Below are positions 8,652-16,608 of a stretch of 64,000 nt of DNA, piece after piece; within the stretch, counting starts at the first letter, position 1, and every line of letters starts with the position of its first letter. Where the stretch lies: contig NZ_CP021455.1 of assembly GCF_002158865.1 (NCBI RefSeq), positions 3,968,001 through 4,032,000 on the forward strand. The letters are read 5' to 3'. The notes under the pieces were generated by a model that had not been told where the DNA came from, searched no databases, and worked only from the letters and a program-made list of their open reading frames with translations. Both the position numbers and the translations under genes were made by a program. Source of the stretch: Comamonas serinivorans. GTDB lineage: Bacteria > Pseudomonadota > Gammaproteobacteria > Burkholderiales > Burkholderiaceae_C.

Positions 8652-9244
8652 GCCGCCCCCTGCAGCGCCATGCAGTCGCTGTGGCGCTCCTGCTGACGCA
8701 GCCACACACCCCGGCAGCCCCGCGGGCCCCAGTTGCGTGACAGTGAGCAGTCCCGCCCGTCCTGGAAGCGGTACTCGAGCAGCTTCTGGCAGGCGGCCGT
8801 GTAGTTGCCAGCCTTGAGCAGCCTGGGCAGCGAGCCCTTATTCCATGTGTTGATGCCGAACTGGTAGATGAAGTCCACGAACAGGTCGTACTCGCCCGGG
8901 TACAGCTCAACGCCAGGGATCGATGCACGAAACATGCGTTCAGCCTTGCTGGTGTGAGCGCGAGCGATCTGCACAGCACGCTCCCGAGTGATCGGTGGGT
9001 CCGCCAGGGTCACACGGGTGCCGTCCTCGTAGACGGTCGAGCCGTAGCCGATGGTCGGCACGTCGCCCTTGGTGGGGATGTACGGTCCCGCTCGGAAGCC
9101 TTCGGCCTGGTGGCGCTTCTCGATGGCGGCGCTGCTGACCGTCTGCTCTTCGACCGGCAGGCGCGGCAGCAGGAATGCGCACACGCCCATGACGATGGCA
9201 CTGCACGCAGCGGCGAGCCGTTGTTTGCTTTGTGCTTCAGCCAT
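8648..9244 (-). CDS. SAR endolysin, T4-lysozyme-like (GH24)
   Basis: A 198-residue protein. Residues about 11-28 are a weakly hydrophobic Ala/Gly/Cys-rich segment fitting a signal-anchor-release domain, so export would be Sec-dependent without cleavage. The catalytic region is AEG (Glu48) followed by TIGYGST (Thr64) as in T4 lysozyme; the usual second acid is displaced, with Asp61 the nearest candidate. It overlaps the holin by 8 nt and the spanin by 4 nt. It cleaves the MurNAc-GlcNAc bond. Confidence 0.85.
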   Translation of the reverse strand: MAEAQSKQRLAAACSAIVMGVCAFLLPRLPVEEQTVSSAAIEKRHQAEGFRAGPYIPTKGDVPTIGYGSTVYEDGTRVTLADPPITRERAVQIARAHTSKAERMFRASIPGVELYPGEYDLFVDFIYQFGINTWNKGSLPRLLKAGNYTAACQKLLEYRFQDGRDCSLSRNWGPRGCRGVWLRQQERHSDCMALQGAA

Positions 9245-9599
9245 TGAGCGCCCCCATGCCGGAAGCCGGCCAGTCCGCGGTGTCGATGCCCAGGGCCTGG
9301 GCCTCCACGATGTCAAGGCTGTCACACGAAGTGGGACCACGCTTGCGATTCAGAAACGCCAGTTGCGCCCGGTGCAGCTCCTGCTTGCGCACTTCGTCCG
9401 CATCAATCGCCTTTTGCTCCCGGAACTCCTTGCGCCACGACCAATACTGGCCGAAGACTAGGCCCAGCACGCCGACCACGATGCCCACGACCACCCCCCA
9501 CTCCGTGATCGTCAGGCCCGACGCCACGGCGGTGAGCGCGCCGATGTAGGTGGCTATCTTGCTGCTCACGATAGCAGCGTGTTCTGGTGTGTCTTTCAT
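9237..9599 (-). CDS. Holin (pinholin-like)
   Basis: A 120-residue protein with two closely spaced hydrophobic segments (IATYIGALTAVASG and VVVGIVVGVLGLVFG) followed by a charged tail with WRKEFREQK, matching class II holins. A SAR endolysin follows directly, so a pinholin that only depolarises the membrane would be sufficient. The 50-residue soluble C-terminal tail is longer than in phage 21 S. Confidence 0.75.
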   Translation of the reverse strand: MKDTPEHAAIVSSKIATYIGALTAVASGLTITEWGVVVGIVVGVLGLVFGQYWSWRKEFREQKAIDADEVRKQELHRAQLAFLNRKRGPTSCDSLDIVEAQALGIDTADWPASGMGALNG

Positions 9600-10354
9600 C
9601 GCGCCCCCTTAAAGCTGATGCCGATGGCCACGTAGGGCACCTGGCCCTGGCCGTCCGGCAGCCACTTCTGGTAGTCCAGCTTGGCGCCAAAGTTGGTGAT
9701 GAGCACCACGGGGCCTTTCTTGGTGTATGAGCGCCACTGGTACTCGTCGCCCGAGCAGGTCAGGAAGAAGCCGGGCTTGTCGCGGCTGGCCGTCACGTCC
9801 CCCGCAACCACGCGCAGGGGCTCGGTCAGCTCGGGGCCCAGCGACAGGCTCAGGCCGCTCGCGCGATTGCGCCAGCCCACCCACATCCAGCGCGCCCAGA
9901 AGCTCGTCGGGTGGTGGCCTTTGGCGTAGTACGCATCCCCGGTGTAGGCCGGATCGTCATAGCTGACCGGAACTTCGCCCGGTTGTGCCTTCTCGCCGTT
10001 GCGCAGCGTCACCCACTGGCCGTCGCGCAGAACGGCGTAGGCGTCGCCATTCAAGCTGACGTTGTTGTCCCACTTGCGGGCCCAGGCCGGCAGCTTGTTA
10101 GCCGACTTCGGGGTGAACAGCAGCGCGTAGAACGTGACGATGGGCGCCAGGCACGCCACCCAGTAGGTCTTGCGCTCGGCGGCTCGGGCTCGCTCCATGC
10201 AGGCCACGGCGCATGACTTGTCGAGGGCGCCGATGTCCAGGGCGCGGATCGCGTCGGCAATGGCGGTGCTGCGATCCGAAATCAGGTGCAGCATCAACAG
10301 AAAGAGCGTCGGCGCCACGTGCAGCGCAACCAAGAAAATGAACAGTGCGGTCAT
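9596..10354 (-). CDS. Conserved phage membrane protein upstream of the lysis genes
   Basis: A 252-residue protein with hydrophobic segments at about residues 3-25 and 64-82 and a soluble C-terminal part rich in Trp/Tyr and beta strands. It resembles membrane proteins that precede the holin in other betaproteobacterial prophages, but the function is unknown. ATG at 10,354 is 9 nt from the -10 box of late promoter copy 2, so it is the first gene of the lysis block. It overlaps the holin by 4 nt. Confidence 0.65.
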   Translation of the reverse strand: MTALFIFLVALHVAPTLFLLMLHLISDRSTAIADAIRALDIGALDKSCAVACMERARAAERKTYWVACLAPIVTFYALLFTPKSANKLPAWARKWDNNVSLNGDAYAVLRDGQWVTLRNGEKAQPGEVPVSYDDPAYTGDAYYAKGHHPTSFWARWMWVGWRNRASGLSLSLGPELTEPLRVVAGDVTASRDKPGFFLTCSGDEYQWRSYTKKGPVVLITNFGAKLDYQKWLPDGQGQVPYVAIGISFKGAR

Positions 10355-10362
10355 GGCGCCGC

Positions 10363-10390
10363 AACTTAATCAGACATCGGTGCGGGTCAA
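10363..10390 (-). promoter_or_regulatory. Late promoter copy 2
   Basis: TTGACC, 16-nt spacer ending GATGTCTGAT, then TAAGTT, reading left. It drives the lysis block. Confidence 0.65.
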
Positions 10391-10434
10391 GACCCGTCAG
10401 CGCACATCGCGCGGCTGGCACGCGGCCAGCTCTC

Positions 10435-11475
10435 TCAGTCCAGGTTGCGCGGGCAGAAGCGCGGCTTCAAATCAGTGCCCACCACGCTGTCGGTGAAAGC
10501 CAACGTGTAGGCCGTGCCAGCTGCGTTGCGCTGGTAGACGTACAGCGTGTTGTTCGCCGTCGTAACCGCAATGAACCTGCCCGTCATGTCCACGTCCACG
10601 CCATTGGGGACACCCTGCGCCGCGCTCATCTGGATGGTCATGGCGTACGTGAAGGCCTCAGCCGTGCTCACGTTGTAGACAAACAGCGCGGGGCCGCTGG
10701 CGTTGCTGCCCGAGATGACGAACCGGGTGCCGTCGTTGGACCAGTCGCCATAGCACTGGTTGGCAGCCGTGTTGGCAAAACTTGGCAGGGTCAGCGAAAG
10801 GCGCGACCAGACGCTGCCAGTCGCCGCCCGACTGTAGAAGCTGTACTTGGTGCTCAGACTGTGGAAGATGACCGCCCGAATCCCCCTGGGGCTCGATTGA
10901 ACATCCACGACAGTGCCATAGGTGGCACGGGCGTAGCTGAAGTTCGAGCAGACGGTGCTGGCCAGGTTGGCCGCGGTGGTCCACTGCTGGATCGTGGAGG
11001 TCGCGCTGTCAACGACCGAGATGTACTGGTTGGACGCCAGGTGATAGATCTGACGCGTGCCGGTGACCTCCGCTACCCCGGTCTTCGTCATCAAGGCCCC
11101 CAGGCTGCCATCGGCGTTCATGGGCCAGCTCTGAAAGCCCGTAGCGCCCGACGCCATGCCCGCGAAGGTCAAGTTTCCCGGATCGTTCTCCAGGTTGAAG
11201 CTGAAGTACAAGCCCCCGACAGAGCCGATGCGGGTCAGCAGCGTGGTCTTGTCCAGCGAGTATCGAGCCGGGCCAGCAGCGATGTGAAATGCAGTGCCTG
11301 CCGTGGGGTGAAACGCCACGCGCCCGCTGAACGGCGCGGCAACACCTCGAACAACGGCGTCGTTGCTCTTGAGGTACATGGCGTTGGTGCTACTCGCCGA
11401 CTGGACCATCAGGAAGAAGTCGTTGTCGTAGACAACGTTGCCGAACCCGGCGAGAGCAGCGAGGATGCCGCTCAT
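10435..11475 (-). CDS. Tail fibre-like protein with predicted beta-propeller
   Basis: A 346-residue protein built of repeated strand patterns (DFFLMVQSAS, YSFYSRAATGSVWSRLSLTL, ALFVYNVST, TLYVYQRNAAG) typical of a WD-like beta-propeller. It follows the collar-type fibre protein with a 4-nt overlap, so it is likely the receptor-binding distal part of the same appendage. No specific family is recognised. Confidence 0.6.
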   Translation of the reverse strand: MSGILAALAGFGNVVYDNDFFLMVQSASSTNAMYLKSNDAVVRGVAAPFSGRVAFHPTAGTAFHIAAGPARYSLDKTTLLTRIGSVGGLYFSFNLENDPGNLTFAGMASGATGFQSWPMNADGSLGALMTKTGVAEVTGTRQIYHLASNQYISVVDSATSTIQQWTTAANLASTVCSNFSYARATYGTVVDVQSSPRGIRAVIFHSLSTKYSFYSRAATGSVWSRLSLTLPSFANTAANQCYGDWSNDGTRFVISGSNASGPALFVYNVSTAEAFTYAMTIQMSAAQGVPNGVDVDMTGRFIAVTTANNTLYVYQRNAAGTAYTLAFTDSVVGTDLKPRFCPRNLD

Positions 11476-12155
11476 GCGAAGTTCCCCGACAGATACCAGG
11501 TGTTGATCGCAACCTTGTGCAAAGTTGCCATTGACCGTCCCTTCAAGTACGCAATTTGTCCGGCGCCAGTAGTAACCCCGTTTGCATAAGCGTTGGTGCC
11601 CAACATGTTCAGGATATTGACGGTGCTGCCTGAATCGTTGACAACGATAATCGTTGTCCCAATGGGAAATGCAACGGAACTGTTCGTTGGAATCCTGACC
11701 GTCGAGCCATTACTGAGAATCGACTTGCCGCGATCTGTGAGCGCGAGATCGTAAACGCTCGTAATGATGGTTTGCGGCACATCCTTCAGCGCATCAATGC
11801 CCAGGTTGGTCTGGGCCGCGGCGAGGGTGGTCGCGCCCGTGCCGCCGCGCTCGATGGCGGTTCCCGCCATGTCCGCCGCCGTCACCCGCAGGCCCACAAT
11901 GGTCCCTGCCGGCCAATCGCGGGCAGTCGTGCCCTCCTGGGCGCGCTGGAGGGTGTACTCGCCGTGGTCCATCGCGGGAAACGCCGTCACCACCTCAAAC
12001 TGTGTCGGGTCGGTTGCGTCCTCAAACACCAGGCGAAACCAGTCGGACATGGTGCCCCACGGGAAAACACCGGCGGGCAAGTTGACGGCAGAGCCCGTCG
12101 CGCCCAGCGGCTCCTCCAGCACGGTTCGTGCACCATTGGCAAACAGCTGCGGCAT
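11472..12155 (-). CDS. Tail fibre protein (shaft/collar type)
   Basis: A 227-residue protein. The N-terminal part (FANGARTVLEEPLGATGSAV, then a phrase ending EDATDPTQFEVVTA) and the motif RGGTGATTLAAAQTNLG are typical of phage fibre proteins. The distal part is beta-rich. It lies between the fibre-tail adaptor and the propeller-type protein, giving an adaptor-shaft-tip order. Confidence 0.75.
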   Translation of the reverse strand: MPQLFANGARTVLEEPLGATGSAVNLPAGVFPWGTMSDWFRLVFEDATDPTQFEVVTAFPAMDHGEYTLQRAQEGTTARDWPAGTIVGLRVTAADMAGTAIERGGTGATTLAAAQTNLGIDALKDVPQTIITSVYDLALTDRGKSILSNGSTVRIPTNSSVAFPIGTTIIVVNDSGSTVNILNMLGTNAYANGVTTGAGQIAYLKGRSMATLHKVAINTWYLSGNFA

Positions 12156-12499
12156 CAGGTGTCCTTCACTTTGAACGTCAGTTCCGCCTCATCGCGGCGG
12201 CCCAGCGCGGTGTCAATCAGCAGCGTGGCCTTGTAGGTCACGCCATGCTCCCCGCCCTGCACCCAAATCTTGGCCAGGGTGTCCGTCCACTGAATGGCGG
12301 GTTTGAACGGGTCTTCAGCCTCGCCGGGCAGTGCACGCGCCACGCGCAGCGCGTCGGGGCTGTCCATCGCACCCTCCGTCTTGCTCGTGATCGTCACCGC
12401 CACGGCTGTGATCGAGTCGCCCGGCGCCAGCCAGGGCGAGTAGTCCACGTCGTAGTCCTTGATGTCCCGCGGCTGCGGGGTGTAGGTGTCCAGATTCAT
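12155..12499 (-). CDS. Fibre-tail adaptor protein
   Basis: A 114-residue protein. YDVDYSPWLAPGDSITAVAV at about residues 16-35 and the C-terminal strand GVTYKATLLIDTALGRRDEA match the phage fibre-tail adaptor family (a Y-x-x-DWSxWL-D-I beginning and an Ig-like end). Its ATG at 12,499 overlaps the stop of the upstream gene. It probably connects the fibre to the tail body. Confidence 0.7.
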   Translation of the reverse strand: MNLDTYTPQPRDIKDYDVDYSPWLAPGDSITAVAVTITSKTEGAMDSPDALRVARALPGEAEDPFKPAIQWTDTLAKIWVQGGEHGVTYKATLLIDTALGRRDEAELTFKVKDT

Positions 12500-13332
12500 T
12501 CGCTCAAGGCCTCCCGGTCCTCGTAAGGGCGCTCTGTGGCGCGCATCTCTTGGGGGCGTTCGGTGTTGCGGTAGCCGGGGCTCAGACGGGCCAGCGCGTA
12601 CGCGCCGCCAAACTTCGCGTGCGAGGCCGCCGCGGCGCGGGCCACCGCCGTCACAGCCACACTGGACGCAAACCGGGCGTCCGAGCCGCTGCGCACCCGC
12701 AGCACCGTGTCCGCGTACTGCGCCCATGCGCCGGCAAAGTGGGCCGCCGAGCCCGCCACGATCGATGTCTGCGTGGGCGCGTCGATGATTCCTCGGAATG
12801 TCGCCGCGCTACCCGCGCGCATGCCAACCGCCGCCGTCGCCTTGGTCAGCCCGCTGCCGCCAAACGTGGCTGTGCTGCCCGCGCCAGGCGTCGTCCGCAC
12901 GGCCACAGCCGCGCCGCTCTGTGCCACCAGCAGCGAGCTGGCGGCGATCTCAAAGCCGCTGTCGTCGTCGCTGAAAAACTCAGCCCGCGCGCGGCTGCGG
13001 ATCTGGGTCCGGGACCGCACCGCCGCGCCACCCACAAAGGCTGCGCGAGCGCCTGCCTGCATGCGCGTGCGTGCGTGAACCGCCTCGCCACCGCCGAAGG
13101 TGGCCGTCGAGCCGGCCCGGCTGACCGCCACAGCCGTGCCCGCAGTGTTCCCGTCAAACGCCGTTGCGGCGCCCGCCGCCGCCTGGGCTTCGGCCTGCAC
13201 CGCCGCGCCGCCGCCAAAGCTGACCACAACGCCCGCCTGGGTGGTGAGCACACCTGCCGGGGGCGTGCCCACGCCAGTGGCCAGCTCAAAGCCGGCCAGC
13301 TCATGCCCACCGAGTTCCGCGCGGCCCAGCAT
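12496..13332 (-). CDS. Degenerate-repeat virion protein
   Basis: A 278-residue protein made mostly of about ten imperfect units of the form G-S/A-x-A-x-F-x-G spaced 15-35 residues apart (STATFGG, ARAAFVGG, SAATFRG, SAAHFAGA, DARFASS). The C-terminus (ERPQEMRATERPYEDRE) resembles Arg/Glu-rich ends seen in other phage virion proteins. Position in the fibre cluster suggests a decorated or stacked beta structure in the tail or fibre base. Function unknown. Confidence 0.6.
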   Translation of the reverse strand: MLGRAELGGHELAGFELATGVGTPPAGVLTTQAGVVVSFGGGAAVQAEAQAAAGAATAFDGNTAGTAVAVSRAGSTATFGGGEAVHARTRMQAGARAAFVGGAAVRSRTQIRSRARAEFFSDDDSGFEIAASSLLVAQSGAAVAVRTTPGAGSTATFGGSGLTKATAAVGMRAGSAATFRGIIDAPTQTSIVAGSAAHFAGAWAQYADTVLRVRSGSDARFASSVAVTAVARAAAASHAKFGGAYALARLSPGYRNTERPQEMRATERPYEDREALSE

Positions 13333-13335
13333 GGC

Positions 13336-13779
13336 TTACACCGCCGGGACGGTCAGCTCGGTGATGGTCGAGGTGTTCTTCACGCGCGGCAGGAAGTTCA
13401 GCGTGATCGGGATGTTCGGGTCCAGCACACCGCGGTAGAGCACCATGCCGCCGCCGGTGGGCGCCGTGCCAATGGTCACGTACTTGGCCGTCTGGTTCGC
13501 ACCGCCCGTCATTTCGGGGAATTCGATGGTGTTGATCGGCGAAACCGTGTTGCCCGATACCGTCCAGGCCGACGGGTCACGCGGGATGGGCATGCGCCCA
13601 TACCCCGTGTAGTTGCACTCGTTGGTGGCCTGGTTGCCCGCGGCACCAGGGTCGTCCGTGTGCAGCGCCATGTACAGCGTCGTCAGCGGGCCAACGGTCG
13701 GCACCTCCGACAGGCCCGGAATGGGCTCACCCAGGAAGATGTGGCGCAGGTGAAGATTGGCGTAGACGGAGCTTTTCAT
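13336..13779 (-). CDS. Phage tail fibre/adaptor family protein
   Basis: A 147-residue protein. The LYMALHTDDPGAAGNQATNE segment followed by YTGYGRMPIPRDPSAWTVSG matches the family of phage tail-fibre proteins with YMALHTADPG...YTGYARV. ATG at 13,779 has AGGAGGG upstream. It is the first gene after late promoter copy 3 and has a leader of about 95 nt with a shared 14-nt hairpin element. Confidence 0.75.
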   Translation of the reverse strand: MKSSVYANLHLRHIFLGEPIPGLSEVPTVGPLTTLYMALHTDDPGAAGNQATNECNYTGYGRMPIPRDPSAWTVSGNTVSPINTIEFPEMTGGANQTAKYVTIGTAPTGGGMVLYRGVLDPNIPITLNFLPRVKNTSTITELTVPAV

Positions 13780-13801
13780 GCGAGGCTGCCCTCCTTGGGC
13801 G

Positions 13802-13815
13802 AGCGCCTCTTGCGC
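13802..13815 (-). promoter_or_regulatory. Shared leader hairpin, fibre operon
   Basis: GCGCAAGAGGCGCT on the minus strand forms a short GCGC/GCGC stem with an AAGAG loop. The same 14 nt occurs in the capsid gene leader (17,760-17,773), followed in both by CCC and an AAGGAGGG ribosome site. Confidence 0.5.
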
Positions 13816-13877
13816 CGGGCATTGTTTGAAGATCAGGCCGTGGATGGCCACGGCACCAATCTGAGGGTGGAGCCCGC

Positions 13878-13905
13878 AACTTAATCAGACATCAGGGCGT
13901 GTCAA
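13878..13905 (-). promoter_or_regulatory. Late promoter copy 3
   Basis: TTGACA (perfect -35), 16-nt spacer ending GATGTCTGAT, then TAAGTT. It drives the fibre block. Confidence 0.7.
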
Positions 13906-14056
13906 TGGTCCGCCCATGACACAGCTGCATGTGATGAACGTCAGGACTGAGGCAAAGCCCACCTGGAATCGGATTCCACCGGCGCGTTCTGATGCGGCCA
14001 CGCGCCTGACCTCGCACCTTGGATGTGCGGGCCAGGGATTCGCTATCGCCTTGAAC

Positions 14057-14539
14057 TCAATTCAGCAGGCTTTGGATCTGCTCGGCAGTCATCCGTTGCG
14101 GGCTACCCATCTCCTCATGTCGTGCGATCAAGCGCTGGTAGTAGCTAGACATTTGAGTGTGCGAGTTCAATTCCCCGTCCGACTCTGTATAACGGCCTGC
14201 ATCATTCAAGGCCTTTGCAAAGCCCATCAGCTCGGCCTCATTATTCCCATCGAAGCCCTTGTAGGCCACATCTCTAGGCGTCAACCCTGCCTTGTCCGTG
14301 AGCGCGTCATAGCTTGAATCGAGGGATCGATACAACTCCATGACGCTCAGGACGAATTCCTCGTCATCCTTGCTTAAGTTGGGGCTGAGGTTGTCTAGAA
14401 CTTGGTCATAAAGCCACTTATGTCCATCCTTGAAATGCTGCGAAACGCGCCTGAGATCGTCGTCCTCGTTGAGTTCAGCCAGGATTTCGTACTGATTTGC
14501 CAAAATCAATCGCTCAACGTCTGAAATTGGTTTAGCCAT
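14057..14539 (-). CDS. YfbU-family protein (cargo)
   Basis: A 160-residue protein matching E. coli YfbU: ERLILANQYEIL near the start, a VMELYRSLDSSY helix, a GFDGNNEAELMGFAKAL segment, GRYTESDGEL and a final AEQIQSLLN. GGAGG five bases upstream supports ATG at 14,539. Base composition looks more AT-rich than its neighbours and it interrupts the adaptor-fibre order, so it is a moron-type insertion. YfbU function is not established; a role in host-cell physiology or phage exclusion is only a possibility. Confidence 0.85.
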   Translation of the reverse strand: MAKPISDVERLILANQYEILAELNEDDDLRRVSQHFKDGHKWLYDQVLDNLSPNLSKDDEEFVLSVMELYRSLDSSYDALTDKAGLTPRDVAYKGFDGNNEAELMGFAKALNDAGRYTESDGELNSHTQMSSYYQRLIARHEEMGSPQRMTAEQIQSLLN

Positions 14540-14582
14540 TTTTCCTCCAAAAGGCTTAAATGTTACCAATGTTTCATTCCCT

Positions 14583-14645
14583 CTAGCGCGGCCCGCAGCA
14601 CCGCTCCTTGGGCGCGTCCATCAGCGCCAGGCAGCCACAGCTCAA
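14583..14645 (-). CDS. Possible 20-residue Cys-rich peptide
   Basis: A short frame from a TTG overlapping the stop of the upstream adaptor gene (TTGA): starts MSCGCLALMDAPK and ends with CCGPR. The start-stop coupling is the main support. It may be a small virion or zinc-binding peptide, or not expressed. Confidence 0.3.
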   Translation of the reverse strand: MSCGCLALMDAPKERCCGPR

Positions 14646-15301
14646 GCGTTCGCGCGAATCTCGGCCTTGTCGGCGGTGCCCCGCGCCTTGGGGGACTGCA
14701 ACAGCGACGTGCGGATGTCGCCGGTCAGCGTGGCCGCGAACGCCGCATAGGCCGCGTTCACCACCGCGGCATTCTCCGCATACTCGGCGTCACGCGACAT
14801 CGCCTGCCACACCCCACCCTTGAGCAACGCCCCCTCGAAAATGGGATCGATGTCGATGGCTCCAGTTCCATCCGCAGCCAGCAGTGCCGGTCTGCGCGTG
14901 ACGATCATGTCCAGCTTGATGCCGCCCTGGGCCGGCGGGTAGACGTAGAACACCGCAGGCTCGCGCAGGTCGTACATGTACTGGCGCACCTGCGCACGGG
15001 GCGCGGACTTCATCCAGCCGGGTGCCGCCATGTCCATTTCCCGGCGCGACTCGCACAAGGTCACCGGCGCGCCATCCTCGTTGCAGATCACCTCCACCAG
15101 GCGGAAAGCCGAGTCGGGCAGCGTCTGCCGGGCGCCAGCGATCAACGCATGCGTCACCGTGCTGCTGAACAGATCGCTGCGGTGCACGGTGATTTCCGCC
15201 GCCGCCCGATTCAGGCAGTCGGCCGCATCCGGCCAGCGCGTGCCGTCCGGGTCCTGCAGCTCGATGCGCAGCTTGGCCAGCAGCTCGGTTCCGTCGATCA
15301 A
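14642..15301 (-). CDS. Head-tail adaptor-like protein
   Basis: A 219-residue protein starting with TTG at 15,301, overlapping the upstream stop (TTGA) and preceded by GAGGGAG. The N-terminal segment (LLAKLRIELQDPDGTRWPDA, CLNRAAAEITVHR) matches phage proteins in the head-tail adaptor position (DUF6682-like). The late segment FEGALLKGGVWQAMSRDAEYAE is also typical. It follows another connector-type gene. Confidence 0.65.
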   Translation of the reverse strand: MIDGTELLAKLRIELQDPDGTRWPDAADCLNRAAAEITVHRSDLFSSTVTHALIAGARQTLPDSAFRLVEVICNEDGAPVTLCESRREMDMAAPGWMKSAPRAQVRQYMYDLREPAVFYVYPPAQGGIKLDMIVTRRPALLAADGTGAIDIDPIFEGALLKGGVWQAMSRDAEYAENAAVVNAAYAAFAATLTGDIRTSLLQSPKARGTADKAEIRANA

Positions 15302-15858
15302 AACTGACTCCCTCGGGTGCGCGGGCGCGCGGCGGCATGGCCGCGCCACACCCGCGTGTTGATGGTGTCCAGCTCATCATGGAACAGCTGCAGCATCCCG
15401 GCGTCACCCGTCAGCCGCGCAGCCGCCCCCTTCACGATGGTGTCCGCATACTGGTCCAAGATCCAGTCGTCCACGCCGGAGGCGCGGGCGCTGGGCTTCA
15501 GGCTCACGTCCAGCACCAACTCCTCGCCGTCGCCGGGCCCGAACGACAGCGCCACCGTCTTGGTGTTCAAGGTCTTGATGCGCCGTCCCTGGCCGTCGCC
15601 ATGCCGCCAGACCGGCACATCGCACCCGCCCAGCTTGGCAGCTTCCAGGCGCACCAACTCGTTCGCGCCCGGAAACTCGATGTCGTACTCCCGCTCGCCC
15701 GCAACGGTCAGCACTGGATCCAGCACCACACGCCACAGGCGCGTGGCCTGGCACAGCTCCTGGGTGGCGCGCATCAACTGACGTTCCACCAATGGCTCAG
15801 CCCTGCCGGGCGGAATCATGGGCAGCAGGTCAGGGAACAGCGCGCTCCAGCTGGCCAT
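15298..15858 (-). CDS. Head-tail connector protein
   Basis: A 186-residue protein whose N-terminus (LFPDLLPMIPPGRAEPLVER, ATQELCQATRLWR) matches phage connector/adaptor proteins of podovirus-type heads. It lies between a short virion gene and the adaptor-like protein, with 1- and 4-nt overlaps. Probably stacks under the portal. Confidence 0.6.
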   Translation of the reverse strand: MASWSALFPDLLPMIPPGRAEPLVERQLMRATQELCQATRLWRVVLDPVLTVAGEREYDIEFPGANELVRLEAAKLGGCDVPVWRHGDGQGRRIKTLNTKTVALSFGPGDGEELVLDVSLKPSARASGVDDWILDQYADTIVKGAAARLTGDAGMLQLFHDELDTINTRVWRGHAAARPRTRGSQF

Positions 15859-16112
15859 CAGCTCGCCTTCTTGGCGTCGCCGGCCTTGGATTTGGGCTGA
15901 GCGGTTGCCGGGTCAGGCTCGGCCTTGACCACGGCGGGCGTCTCGGCCACCACGCGGTAGTCCGACGCGATGGCCGCGAAGCGATCCAGCGCCTCGCCAT
16001 GCGTCACCTCTGCCGACACCACGCCGTCGTCATCGGGCTTGAAGGCGATGCTCAGGCCGAGCAGCGTCACGGCAAAGGCGGCGCTTCGGCGGAATGCAAT
16101 CACTTTGGCCAT
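15858..16112 (-). CDS. Small phage protein, unknown
   Basis: An 84-residue protein: a short basic start, a hydrophobic stretch (FAVTLLGLSIAFK), an acidic centre and an Ala/Pro/Lys tail. ATG at 16,112 has TGAGG upstream; a GTG two codons earlier is also possible. Position between the capsid-associated protein and the connectors suggests a head accessory role, but nothing is recognised. Confidence 0.5.
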   Translation of the reverse strand: MAKVIAFRRSAAFAVTLLGLSIAFKPDDDGVVSAEVTHGEALDRFAAIASDYRVVAETPAVVKAEPDPATAQPKSKAGDAKKAS

Positions 16113-16119
16113 GGCCACC

Positions 16120-16545
16120 TCACTGACGAATCAGGCCCAGCTCGACAATGAGCGGCTTGCCCACGGTGTCGGGCGTCGTGACCGTGGTCAGCTTCAAGCC
16201 AATCACGCGCGATTGCTTGGCATTCGCCGTGGTCAGGCCCACGCCCGTGCCAGCGCCGCGGGTCACCCCAGCAGCCAGCGACAGGCCCGCCTCGTACACC
16301 ACGGCCACATCCGTGCCGGCCGCGTTCAGCTCGCCCAGGGTGGCCTCCACGGTGCCGCCCAGGCCGGAAATGATGCGCACATCAGCCACCAGCACGCCAG
16401 GCTCCAGCGTCTCCAGCTCCACGATGTCATTGGCCGCCGGGTTCACGGCGAACTCGACGCGCACCGGCGCGCTCGTGATGCCCACGCACGTCGGCACCTT
16501 GGTGTTGTCGCGGCCCGCGGCCACTTCGGATTTGATGAGGGACAT
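16120..16545 (-). CDS. Capsid-associated (decoration-type) protein
   Basis: A 141-residue, beta-rich, Gly/Val/Thr-rich protein placed directly after the major capsid gene, with GGAG nine bases before the ATG. Composition and position fit a head decoration or minor capsid protein; no family is named with confidence. Confidence 0.5.
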   Translation of the reverse strand: MSLIKSEVAAGRDNTKVPTCVGITSAPVRVEFAVNPAANDIVELETLEPGVLVADVRIISGLGGTVEATLGELNAAGTDVAVVYEAGLSLAAGVTRGAGTGVGLTTANAKQSRVIGLKLTTVTTPDTVGKPLIVELGLIRQ

Positions 16546-16608
16546 GTTTGCTCCAGATTCGATTCAGGTAGGGCGCCGCACAGCGGCGGCGCATCGCATC
16601 GAGCCGGC

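Noticed and set aside
10435..12155. Diversity-generating retroelement at the fibre genes
   Set aside because: No reverse transcriptase and no template/variable repeat pair seen in the window.
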